Origin: an uncultured Clostridia bacterium
GTDB lineage: Bacteria > Bacillota > Clostridia > Lachnospirales > Lachnospiraceae
Direction of reading: 5' to 3'
DNA length: 7,875 nt
Assembly: GCA_937896665.1 (NCBI GenBank)
Contig: CALBNS010000010.1
Span: 1-7,875, forward strand
Below the pieces are notes generated by a model, which did no database searches, was not told the DNA's origin, and worked only from the letters and a program-made list of their open reading frames with translations. Made by a program: the position numbers and the translations under genes. This document shows, one piece after another, positions 1 to 6,135 of this stretch. Each line of letters begins with the position of its first letter. Within the stretch, counting starts at the first letter, position 1.

Positions 1-212
1 CTCAGCCCAGGCACCCTCACGGCACCCGGAAGATTCTACTTAGTGCTGCTTCGTTCCCGACCTGACACGGTTCATAGAGTTCCGTCGCGTGAGACCCAAA
101 CATCTACGCCACTTTCAAAGGGCAGCCTCACAGACAAAAGCCCTCCATGCAACATCACCCCCACTGTAGCGGATTGTGGGTACAAGGTACCGCTAGCACC
201 CCGGCTGCACGA
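1..212 (-). ncRNA. ffs: Signal recognition particle RNA, large Bacillus/Clostridium type (3' end off window)
   Basis: RNA scaffold of the signal recognition particle; it binds Ffh and targets nascent membrane and secreted proteins to FtsY/SecYEG. Read on the minus strand, the 5' Alu domain shows GCGGTACCTTGTACCC followed by ACAATCCGCT, matching the conserved Alu core of B. subtilis scRNA. The S domain shows GTCAGGTCGGGAACGAAGCAGC-type sequence, with a GGAA tetraloop and the GAAGCAGC internal-loop strand that contacts the Ffh M domain. The returning Alu strand GAGGGTGCCTGGGCTGAG follows. The start near 212 is inferred from the -10 box at 219-224. By comparison with the roughly 270-nt B. subtilis RNA, a few tens of nucleotides of the 3' end lie beyond the window. 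Location directly after tadA is the usual Firmicutes arrangement. Identification is near certain; the exact 5' end is inferred. Confidence 0.95.
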
Positions 213-218
213 ATTCAT

Positions 219-246
219 ATTATACTGTTTTTCTCAAAAATGTCAA
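219..246 (-). promoter_or_regulatory. Consensus sigma-A promoter of the SRP RNA gene
   Basis: On the minus strand a perfect TTGACA (241-246) and a perfect TATAAT (219-224) are separated by 16 bases. The -35 box begins only two bases after the tadA stop codon (249-251), so the whole promoter occupies the tadA-ffs gap. Both hexamers being perfect fits a highly expressed stable RNA. Confidence 0.9.
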
Positions 247-248
247 TG

Positions 249-716
249 CTATTTCGCTTTTTTCTCACGTAATTCCTTAAAAAACTGCTTCATCAATCCA
301 CTGCATTCTTCCTGCAAAATACCAATTTCCAATTGCACTTGATGATTGAATTCTTCCATCTGCAGCAAATTTAAAATCGAGCCTGCGCACCCTGCTTTTG
401 GATTCATACAGCCGATTACTACCTTTTTCATGCGTGATTGGACAATTGCGCCAGAGCACATCTGGCAAGGCTCTAATGTCACGTACATGGTGCAGTCTTC
501 CAGGCGCCAATCATCCATCTTCTTACTGGCTTTTTTTATCGCAATCATTTCCGCATGGGCAATCGTGTTCTTATCTATCGTCCTCCGGTTATAGCCACGA
601 CCGATAATCTTGTCCTCGTACACAATGACACAGCCAATCGGAACTTCTCCGATGGCATATGCCTTTTTCGCCTGTCTGATTGCCTCTTTCATATATTTTT
701 CGTCCTGTGTCATCAT
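249..716 (-). CDS. tadA: tRNA-specific adenosine-34 deaminase TadA
   Basis: Deaminates A34 to inosine in the anticodon of tRNA-Arg(ACG), allowing it to read several CGN codons; a cytoplasmic, essential enzyme in most bacteria. The 155-residue protein has the full cytidine/deoxycytidylate-deaminase fold signature: HAE at 54-56 (H54 zinc ligand, E56 proton shuttle) and PCQMC at 83-87 (C84 and C87 zinc ligands). The GEVPIG stretch at 23-28 and the MNPKAGCAGS stretch at 104-113 are typical of TadA rather than of cytidine deaminases. Length is normal. The ATG at 716 follows an AGGAAG ribosome binding site; a second ATG is the next codon. It has its own promoter at the end of the preceding DUF6128 gene. 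No terminator is visible between tadA and ffs. Confidence 0.97.
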   Translation of the reverse strand: MMTQDEKYMKEAIRQAKKAYAIGEVPIGCVIVYEDKIIGRGYNRRTIDKNTIAHAEMIAIKKASKKMDDWRLEDCTMYVTLEPCQMCSGAIVQSRMKKVVIGCMNPKAGCAGSILNLLQMEEFNHQVQLEIGILQEECSGLMKQFFKELREKKAK

Positions 717-750
717 AGATTCTTCCTATTCTTAAAATATCACTTTCTAT

Positions 751-779
751 ATTATACCTTTCGCTGCTCCACCTGTCGA
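751..779 (-). promoter_or_regulatory. Sigma-A promoter of tadA, embedded in the end of the DUF6128 gene
   Basis: Minus-strand TCGACA (774-779, one mismatch to TTGACA) and a perfect TATAAT (751-756) are 17 bases apart. The TAA stop codon of the upstream gene (752-754) lies inside the -10 box and the -35 lies in its last codons. The -10 box is 34 bases before the tadA ATG, leaving a short leader. Confidence 0.75.
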
Positions 780-1657
780 CACCAATATCCAAAATCGTCA
801 TATGGATTTCTTTCGCTCTCCGACAATTCCACATCCATATCAATTAATCTTTTAAACATCGGAAAACCAAATGTCTCGGCAGCTCTCTGTTCCCTCTCAT
901 GGTAAATTCCCGGCACTCCAAGCCAGCACACATCTCCTTCTTTAATATAGAGCAAATGGTGGTAATTATAAAATCCATGTAGTAAAAAACTATTATTTGC
1001 CAATCCCCAGTCTTTTCTCGGCAATCTCGCAATGTCCTGTCTACGGATTTTCTCACAGGTACAGCTTTTTGGTGTATGATACCGTTCGATTTCTTCTGCC
1101 TCTTCCTTTACTGAATTTTCTTTCACCTGCTGTTCTTCAACTAAACGCTCCACATGTTCTACAAGACTTTCCGGGATTGTTTCTTTTACCAGTTCTTCTT
1201 GTGGTTCTTCCATTTCGATTCCGGTTCGTTCTTCGCCCATTCCTGCGTCCTGCGATGGCGTTTCTATAATATCTTCCCCATCTCTCCTCATATTGTCAAT
1301 ATTCACCGGCATATTATCCCAGACCGCCGCATATCGCCTTCCCCTGTCGTTTTCTAATATAATACCATTAATCTGCCTGAAAATCTCAGCATTCCCAACA
1401 TCTTCTGCCTGGAATTTCAATAGATAATTAATGACGGGGGCAGCCCCCTCCATCTCCCCCTGTGAAATTCCGATACATTTTTCATCTTTTACCCAGAATA
1501 CCAGAACCTCTAATTTCTTTTCTGTACCAAAATCAAGGCCTTTTCCATATATCTGCACCGTACATTTTCCGTCATATTTTCGGACTTTTGCAAATCCCAC
1601 ATTTCGGACAGGTTTTCCATTTTCATACTCATATAAATATCTGATGAACTGTTCCAT
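752..1657 (-). CDS. DUF6128 family protein, function unknown
   Basis: I recognise this as a DUF6128-type protein, a family I associate with Lachnospiraceae; no function is known to me. With the chosen start it has 301 residues in three parts: a conserved N-terminal domain (about 1-120, beginning MEQFIRYLYEYENGK and containing NVGFAKV), a Glu-rich low-complexity linker (about 130-190), and a conserved C-terminal domain (about 198-295) with NNSFLLHGFYNYHHLL, LGVPGIYHEREQ and FGYWC. No signal peptide or membrane segment is seen, so it is probably cytoplasmic. The open frame extends upstream to a TTG at 1717, but that codon lies in the dgt terminator; the ATG at 1657 has a GGAG seven bases upstream and matches the family's usual N-terminus. 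No convincing promoter is visible in the short space after the dgt terminator, so low read-through expression is possible. Gene call firm; role unknown. Confidence 0.9.
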   Translation of the reverse strand: MEQFIRYLYEYENGKPVRNVGFAKVRKYDGKCTVQIYGKGLDFGTEKKLEVLVFWVKDEKCIGISQGEMEGAAPVINYLLKFQAEDVGNAEIFRQINGIILENDRGRRYAAVWDNMPVNIDNMRRDGEDIIETPSQDAGMGEERTGIEMEEPQEELVKETIPESLVEHVERLVEEQQVKENSVKEEAEEIERYHTPKSCTCEKIRRQDIARLPRKDWGLANNSFLLHGFYNYHHLLYIKEGDVCWLGVPGIYHEREQRAAETFGFPMFKRLIDMDVELSESERNPYDDFGYWCRQVEQRKV

Positions 1658-1713
1658 ACTCTCACTCCATTTCCTGACTTTGTGCGTCACAACACACTCT
1701 ATGCCGTCGCAGA

Positions 1714-1758
1714 ACAAAAAAGAACATATAAAAGTACGGATTGCCTTTATATGTTCTT
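1714..1758 (-). terminator. Intrinsic terminator after dgt
   Basis: A perfect 13-bp stem (1720-1732 with 1746-1758, arm AAGAACATATAAA) with a 13-base loop is followed on the minus strand by a run of Ts ending at 1716. It starts 20 bases after the dgt stop codon. The plus strand also shows a T-rich run after the stem, but no plus-strand gene is present to use it. Confidence 0.88.
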
Positions 1759-1778
1759 CTTTTATTTAAAATATTATT

Positions 1779-3185
1779 TTAAACAATCGCATTCATTTTC
1801 TGATACAGTCTCTTTGCGTAACTATCTGTCATTCCACAAATATAATCCGTGACCAGAAGCAGCCTCAGATAAAGTTTTTCTTCTTCAGACTTGCCTTCTG
1901 CATGATAATGATATGCACTCTTATAATTTTCCGAAATAAACGAAACGACACGCTTGTCAATCTCGTTCAATTTCTGATCTGTATCATAATAAAGCACTGC
2001 CTTCATAAATTTATCCATCAGGAAATCTAAAATAACAGACTCTGCAACCTCCATGCTGTAAATGGCAGGAGTGGTAAATACTCTTTCATATGCCATATTC
2101 CCTAGGAGACTCATTAGTTTTTCCCCATAGGTACAATGGAAAATATCATGCTCATAGGTTCCCGCCATAATTGCTTCATAATTAGAAGTAAACCCAAAAG
2201 TTGCGCAATTAATCAGAAATCCCTGGACTTGCACAATCCAATTTTTTACTGCATACTCCTCCGGCTTCTGCACTCCACGCCTGATTCCGCTCTGATACTT
2301 GCTCTCCAGCCGCTCAGCAGCCGAGAACGAACACTTCTCTTCTTCCGGAAGCCTGCTTATTTCTTCCTTCAGTTGCTGATAGGAAATAAAACCTTTCACA
2401 TAGGCATCCTCTATATCAGCCGTTTTATAGGCAATGTCATCTGCCGCCTCCAAAATATACGTCAGCGGATGACGTTTACCACGGGTTCCCGTTGCTTGAG
2501 AAACCGCTTCATAAATTTCTCGGTCTGCATAATAGTACCCCATTTTCTTGTCCTTAATGTTTCCTGTCGACTTATCAACATTAATAGAAGAAACAGGATA
2601 TTTAATAATCGTATTCAAAAGTGCATATGTCAGATTCATTCCATACTCATCTACCAGATAATGCAGCTTCGTAACCAAACGAAGTGCCTGTGCATTTCCT
2701 TCAAAATGATAAAAATCTTCTCTCATCTGAGCTGTAAGAATTTCTTCAATCTTTCTGCCCTTAAATTCCCACTTCGGAAGGTTTCTACGGAACCACTCTC
2801 TGATTGCGCTCTCCCCAAAGTGTCCAAACGGCGGATTACCTATATCATGAATCAATCCGGCACATTGCAGAATACTACAGATCTCCTCCTTCATCCTCGG
2901 TGTAAAACTTGTATCTTTGCCTTCTGAAATAATATATTCTCCAATATTTTGTCCTAAAGATTTTCCAAAAGAAGATACCTCGAGAGAATGCGTCAACCTC
3001 GTCCGGATAAAATCACTCTTATCTAATGGAAATACCTGTGTCTTATCTTGAAGCCGTCGAAATGATGCACTTCCGATAATTCTATGATAATCTTTTTCAA
3101 ATTCGCTGCGCAAATCTCCGGTCGCATTCTTATTCTTTTGGAATTCCCGGTGTCTTTGCGTACATAATAATTGTTCCCAATTCAC
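1779..3185 (-). CDS. dgt: Deoxyguanosinetriphosphate triphosphohydrolase-like HD protein (Dgt)
   Basis: HD-domain dNTP triphosphohydrolase that removes intact tripolyphosphate from dNTPs (dGTP in the E. coli prototype), balancing the dNTP pool in the cytoplasm. In the 468-residue product the metal-binding HD signature is complete: H66 in RTRLTHSLEV, H113-D114 in LIHDIGNPPFGHFGE, and D249/D250 in LEAADDIAYKTADIEDA. The catalytic HFEGNAQALR motif is at about 160-169. Length is close to that of long-type Dgt enzymes such as E. coli Dgt. The open frame reaches back to a TTG at 3209 that lacks a ribosome binding site; the GTG at 3185 has GGGAG eight bases upstream and gives MNWEQLL, so I prefer it. 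It starts 40 bases after the HTH gene and is the last gene before a strong terminator, which suggests co-transcription with the two genes upstream. Actual nucleotide preference cannot be read from the sequence. Confidence 0.95.
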   Translation of the reverse strand: MNWEQLLCTQRHREFQKNKNATGDLRSEFEKDYHRIIGSASFRRLQDKTQVFPLDKSDFIRTRLTHSLEVSSFGKSLGQNIGEYIISEGKDTSFTPRMKEEICSILQCAGLIHDIGNPPFGHFGESAIREWFRRNLPKWEFKGRKIEEILTAQMREDFYHFEGNAQALRLVTKLHYLVDEYGMNLTYALLNTIIKYPVSSINVDKSTGNIKDKKMGYYYADREIYEAVSQATGTRGKRHPLTYILEAADDIAYKTADIEDAYVKGFISYQQLKEEISRLPEEEKCSFSAAERLESKYQSGIRRGVQKPEEYAVKNWIVQVQGFLINCATFGFTSNYEAIMAGTYEHDIFHCTYGEKLMSLLGNMAYERVFTTPAIYSMEVAESVILDFLMDKFMKAVLYYDTDQKLNEIDKRVVSFISENYKSAYHYHAEGKSEEEKLYLRLLLVTDYICGMTDSYAKRLYQKMNAIV

Positions 3186-3225
3186 ATTAACTTCTCCCTT
3201 GTTCCTCAAATATAGATGTTAATAT

Positions 3226-3975
3226 TTAGTCCAAATAAATCGGCGGCCGATACTTCTTACCCTGCAGCACTTTCTTGCGTTCTTCATACCCAAGGAATGC
3301 CCACTCTGTCATGTCTATCCACTTATGCTGTTCTCTGTCATACACCTGCACATACCCGATACGCTTTGGATGCATACGCACACTATTCGTTTCATATTCC
3401 TTTCCGGTATATGGGTTCACATCTCCGACAACGACCTGTTTTTCTTCTGCTTGCTCTGCCCCTGTCGGCTTCTGTTTTCTCAAATATCCCCGGATACCCT
3501 TTTTCAACATTTCTTTTTCTTTGTTATCTTCTTTATCATTTCCCTTCTGCTTTGATTCTTCTGGGACCGGTAACTCTTCTTTCTTTTTCTCCTCCACCAG
3601 TTCCTCCACCAGTTCCTCCACTGGTTTCTCCATCGGTTCCTCCGGCACTTCCTGCACTGGTTTTTCAATCTGCAGTTCTTCATTCAGACGCACTAAATCA
3701 CCAATTGTAACATCTCTTTCAAGAGGCTCTTCCATCGATTTCTCTGCCTCCTCAATTATTTCCATAATACTGAGCTGAAACTTACATCCCAGAAGTTCTG
3801 CGATCATACGCATATCCTGTTCCTGAAAATTATCACGACCTAGTCGCTGCGTCAAATTCTGTCTTGACATGCTCTTTCCTGTGTGTCGTTCAATTATTTC
3901 AGCTAGTTCTTTAATGGTCATTCCCTTACGGCCCAATATAAGCTTGACTTGTTCTCCAAATGTAAGATTAACCAT
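3226..3975 (-). CDS. HTH-domain protein with acidic repeat linker and conserved C-terminal domain
   Basis: A 249-residue protein of unknown function. Residues about 5-70 look like an XRE/Cro-type helix-turn-helix: FGEQVKLILGRKGMTIKELAEII, then SMSRQNLTQRLGRDNF as a likely recognition segment, then MIAELLGCKF. Residues 75-160 are a strongly acidic, probably disordered linker holding a four-residue repeat (EEPM, EKPV, EELV, EELV) encoded by a 12-base tandem repeat. Residues about 185-249 form a compact basic/aromatic domain (VNPYTGKEYETNSVRMHPKRIGYVQVYD, WIDMTEWAFLGYEERKK). No membrane segment is seen. The ATG at 3975 has an ideal AAGGAGG eight bases upstream, which overlaps the stop region of the carboxypeptidase gene 14 bases away, implying one transcript and coupling. 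A DNA-binding regulator is plausible from the HTH, but no target is evident. Confidence 0.88.
   Translation of the reverse strand: MVNLTFGEQVKLILGRKGMTIKELAEIIERHTGKSMSRQNLTQRLGRDNFQEQDMRMIAELLGCKFQLSIMEIIEEAEKSMEEPLERDVTIGDLVRLNEELQIEKPVQEVPEEPMEKPVEELVEELVEEKKKEELPVPEESKQKGNDKEDNKEKEMLKKGIRGYLRKQKPTGAEQAEEKQVVVGDVNPYTGKEYETNSVRMHPKRIGYVQVYDREQHKWIDMTEWAFLGYEERKKVLQGKKYRPPIYLD
3591..3643. repeat. In-frame 12-base tandem repeat in the HTH gene
   Basis: Plus-strand unit CCTCCACCAGTT occurs twice exactly (3591-3602, 3603-3614), then as CCTCCACTGGTT (3615-3626) and TCTCCATCGGTT (3627-3638), followed by a partial CCTCC. On the coding strand it encodes Glu-Glu/Lys-Leu/Pro-Val/Met tetrapeptides. 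Because the unit is a multiple of three, copy-number change would alter linker length without a frameshift. Confidence 0.9.
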
Positions 3976-3989
3976 CTATACGTCCTCCT

Positions 3990-4862
3990 TTAATGCATTT
4001 CTCCCAAGTATTCTTCCAAAGTCAAACCCGACTCCATAATCCTTGTCGCATCTTCTACTCCCACATAGCGATAATGCCATGGTTCATAAATAATCCCCGT
4101 AATCTTTGTCTTCTCCGGTGGATAACGAAGTATAAAACCATACTGATAGCAGTTCTCTTCCAGCCATTTTGCTTCTTTTGTCTGTGCCTGTTTCTCATCC
4201 AATTCTGTATAGTCATTGGAAATCAAATCCAACGCAAGTCCCAACGCGTGCTCGCTTGTCCCCGGCACGGCCACACTCATCTTCGTATCCTGATAAGCCT
4301 CCCAATAATTCATACCCTGACGAAGCCTGTCCCCCACAGATGAATTAAACAGCTGCTCCTGATAATCAACGGAACGATATGCCGAACAGACAATAATACT
4401 CATGCCAGCTTTCTTAGCATCCTGAAGCATCCGCCTTGCATCGTCTACAATTCTTGAATCCACGCTATATCCCGAAACCAACTCCGTAAGTTCCGGCACA
4501 TAGCCCTGCTCCATTTCATGCGAAAAATTGACCAGTGCAAGATTCCATGGAAGTGTACCCAAATCTTTTTTTGTATTCCCATCCTGCTGATTTTTCAGTT
4601 GCTGCTCCAAATCCGTCAATGCCTGCTGCACTTTTTCTTTATCTGCTTTTACTGTCTCTAACTCCGACTCATATTCTGCCGTCTGTCGCTTCGTTTTTTT
4701 CGCCTGTGACGAACGACCGATTATATTTCCAAACGCAGCCCCTATAAGCAGTATAATAATCACTGATACTAGCGCTCTCTTCTTCTTTGCATCTATTCTT
4801 CTTAATAATCTTTTTATCTTTCTTATATCACGACTTATTTTCCCTTTAAATGCTGTGTTCAT
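3990..4862 (-). CDS. Membrane-anchored D-alanyl-D-alanine carboxypeptidase, M15 (VanY/DdcY type)
   Basis: Zinc D,D-carboxypeptidase expected to cleave the terminal D-Ala from peptidoglycan stem peptides outside the membrane. The 290-residue protein has a strongly basic N-terminus (residues 8-29), one transmembrane helix (about 31-49), a coiled-coil-like stalk (about 57-95) and an M15B catalytic domain (about 105-285). Catalytic motifs are all intact: SAYRS at 160-164, SEHALGLALD at 203-212 (zinc ligands H205 and D212), and EPWHYRYVG at 260-268 (E260 base, H263 zinc ligand). The positive-inside rule places the enzyme domain outside. The ATG at 4862 follows GAGGAG, spaced somewhat long, with AAGG nearer. 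It heads a likely operon with the HTH gene and dgt. No vanA/vanH/vanX-type or two-component genes are nearby, so a housekeeping wall-trimming role is more likely than vancomycin resistance. Confidence 0.93.
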   Translation of the reverse strand: MNTAFKGKISRDIRKIKRLLRRIDAKKKRALVSVIIILLIGAAFGNIIGRSSQAKKTKRQTAEYESELETVKADKEKVQQALTDLEQQLKNQQDGNTKKDLGTLPWNLALVNFSHEMEQGYVPELTELVSGYSVDSRIVDDARRMLQDAKKAGMSIIVCSAYRSVDYQEQLFNSSVGDRLRQGMNYWEAYQDTKMSVAVPGTSEHALGLALDLISNDYTELDEKQAQTKEAKWLEENCYQYGFILRYPPEKTKITGIIYEPWHYRYVGVEDATRIMESGLTLEEYLGEMH

Positions 4863-4937
4863 ACCTTAATCTTGCTCCTCTTATGCCATGCCCGATTGTA
4901 ATTCTACTAAATTTGAGCCTTAACGATTTGTCACTTT

Positions 4938-4946
4938 ATTGTATCA
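4938..4946 (-). promoter_or_regulatory. Possible extended -10 promoter for the carboxypeptidase operon
   Basis: Within the 122-base gap before the carboxypeptidase, the minus strand shows TGATACAAT, an extended -10 (TGnTACAAT). No good -35 is present at 16-18 bases upstream, where the sequence is A-rich. The operon could also be reached by read-through from the membrane-protein gene, because no minus-strand terminator is visible in this gap. Confidence 0.35.
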
Positions 4947-4984
4947 TAGAATGTATTTTATTTTCTATGGAAATTTTTTTGTTT

Positions 4985-5524
4985 CTATCCTATGAGTTTA
5001 TGCCTGAATTTCTCCCACACATATTTTTGAAAATATGAGTATGCAATTTCGTATACGAAAAGCATAATTTCTCCTGCCAAAACAACACCCCAAAACAATG
5101 CTCCTGATACACTTTTTGAAAGTAGAAGCTTCGGAAAAAACAGTACCATCGGAACATACATGCAATTAAAAAATACATATCTCCCAATCCAGACTATAAG
5201 CATTCTGTGTTTCACATTTTTCGCAGATGCCACTCTCTCCCACAACCATTCGCTAAACAGCAGGTACAAGCCCATCGCCGCAAATGTAATGCCATACATT
5301 TTATTAGGTGCAATCATCATGCACAGGATCACACTAGCGAACCAAAACATTGCTCCTCTTATCATGCCCCACTCTCTTATGACAATACCCACACAAAACG
5401 AGGCAACCGCAATTAAATATAACGTATTTGTCTCAAACACTGCTCCAAGACTCACTAACAGTACTGTAACAGCGGTCAAAAGACCGGTTAGTGCAATCCG
5501 TTTTGTTTCTACATGCATGAGCAC
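4985..5524 (-). CDS. Six-helix integral membrane protein, unknown function (ECF S-component-like topology)
   Basis: A hydrophobic protein of about 179 residues with six predicted membrane helices: starting at IALTGLLTAVTVLLVSLGAVF, then TLYLIAVASFCVGIVI, GAMFWFASVILCMMIAP, YGITFAAMGLYLLFSEW, RYVFFNCMYVPMVLFFP and FWGVVLAGEIMLFVYEIAYSYF; both ends are basic and probably cytoplasmic. Size, six-helix topology and the first-helix small-residue pattern resemble ECF transporter S components or DUF2232-like proteins, but I see no family-defining ligand motif. Start choice: the frame opens at an ATG at 5542 with no ribosome binding site, while a GGGAGG inside the J-domain gene sits six bases before a GTG at 5524 and twelve before an ATG at 5518. 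With 5524 it overlaps the J-domain gene by 16 bases, so translation is probably coupled. It is the last member of the DUF5685/J-domain cluster. Confidence 0.85.
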   Translation of the reverse strand: MLMHVETKRIALTGLLTAVTVLLVSLGAVFETNTLYLIAVASFCVGIVIREWGMIRGAMFWFASVILCMMIAPNKMYGITFAAMGLYLLFSEWLWERVASAKNVKHRMLIVWIGRYVFFNCMYVPMVLFFPKLLLSKSVSGALFWGVVLAGEIMLFVYEIAYSYFQKYVWEKFRHKLIG

Positions 5525-6135
5525 AAATCGCCTCCCATACATTCACAAAGTGTATCTGCACACCACAAATCACAGCATAAGTTTCCTGTCCCATATGAAG
5601 GACGTCCGTATCCATAACCGGTACTCTGGTATCTCTGTGCCCTAAACTGCATCTGATTTGCATAATTTACATACTCCATATTATTTGGTTCCATAGCCGC
5701 TGCCTGCTTCGCATGCTCTACCGCCACAAGATTATTTCCTATACCCATATTTGCAATTGAGCTGTAATAATACCACATTGCTGTCCTGTCGGAAATATTA
5801 GATAACACGTTCAAGGCTTCATGAAAACGTCTCACATTAATATAGTTGCGTGCAGCCTGCAGCTCCACTGTCTCCTGATTCCCACCTGAATACTGCTGCG
5901 ATTGGGTTGCCCTTCCATAACCAGAGCCAAAAGTTCCCCCATTTTCACGCTGCTTCATAATCTGATCATAAGCTTCCTGCACCTCTTTAAATTTTTCCTC
6001 TGCCAAATCTGCAAGTGGATTATCCACATATGAATCCGGGTGGTATTTGCGGCTCAATTCTCTGTAAGCCTTTTTCACTTCATCATTCGTTGCATTTGGC
6101 GATATTCCCAATACTTCATATGGATTTGCTATCAT
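5509..6135 (-). CDS. J-domain protein with TPR-like repeats and a cysteine-rich C-terminal tail
   Basis: A 208-residue DnaJ-like co-chaperone. The J domain occupies residues 4 to about 63 (NPYEVLGISPNATNDEVKKAY) with the HPD motif at 32-34, which stimulates DnaK ATPase. A Gly/Ser/Gln-rich linker (65-90) follows. Next is a helical region (about 93-162) that reads like two TPR units (ARNYINVRRFHEALNVL; WYYYSSIANMGIGNNLVAVEHAKQAAAMEPNN). A Gly/Tyr segment (171-184) leads to a tail with seven cysteines among the last 22 residues (187, 188, 192, 197, 199, 205, 207). It lacks the DnaJ zinc-finger and substrate-binding domains, so it is a specialised class III J protein, not general DnaJ. The ATG at 6135 has AGAGGA upstream and lies inside the DUF5685 gene (20-base overlap), and its 3' end carries the ribosome binding site of the membrane-protein gene. 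Client unknown; the neighbours are the natural candidates. Confidence 0.93.
   Translation of the reverse strand: MIANPYEVLGISPNATNDEVKKAYRELSRKYHPDSYVDNPLADLAEEKFKEVQEAYDQIMKQRENGGTFGSGYGRATQSQQYSGGNQETVELQAARNYINVRRFHEALNVLSNISDRTAMWYYYSSIANMGIGNNLVAVEHAKQAAAMEPNNMEYVNYANQMQFRAQRYQSTGYGYGRPSYGTGNLCCDLWCADTLCECMGGDLCSCM

Noticed and set aside
43..342. 99-codon plus-strand open frame across the left edge
   Set aside because: It overlaps the SRP RNA gene and its promoter on the other strand and is non-protein-like.
1680..1692. Palindrome TTGTGCGTCACAA upstream of the DUF6128 gene, possible CRP/FNR-like operator
   Set aside because: The arms are only 5 bp, expected several times by chance in a window this size, and the spacing does not match the usual 6-base CRP/FNR spacer.
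1658..1717. N-terminal extension of the DUF6128 protein to a TTG codon
   Set aside because: The TTG lies in the T-run of the dgt terminator, has no ribosome binding site, and the family normally begins near the ATG at 1657.
2136..2927. 263-codon open frame on the plus strand
   Set aside because: It lies fully antisense to dgt, which has complete catalytic motifs; the translation is Cys/Ile/Arg-rich with no recognisable domain and no ribosome binding site.
3186..3209. Upstream TTG start for dgt
   Set aside because: There is no ribosome binding site before it, and the proper GGGAG lies inside this extension in front of the GTG at 3185.
3591..3643. Tandem repeat considered as a CRISPR-like array
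   Set aside because: Units are directly abutting 12-mers without spacers and are in frame inside a coding region.
3216..3778. Plus-strand open frames of 164 and 167 codons
   Set aside because: They are antisense to the HTH gene; their Pro-Val or Ser-Ser-Thr runs are just the shadow of the Glu-rich tandem repeat.
3990..4862. Vancomycin-resistance vanY
   Set aside because: No ligase, dehydrogenase, dipeptidase or sensor/regulator genes of a van cluster are nearby; M15B carboxypeptidases are common housekeeping enzymes.
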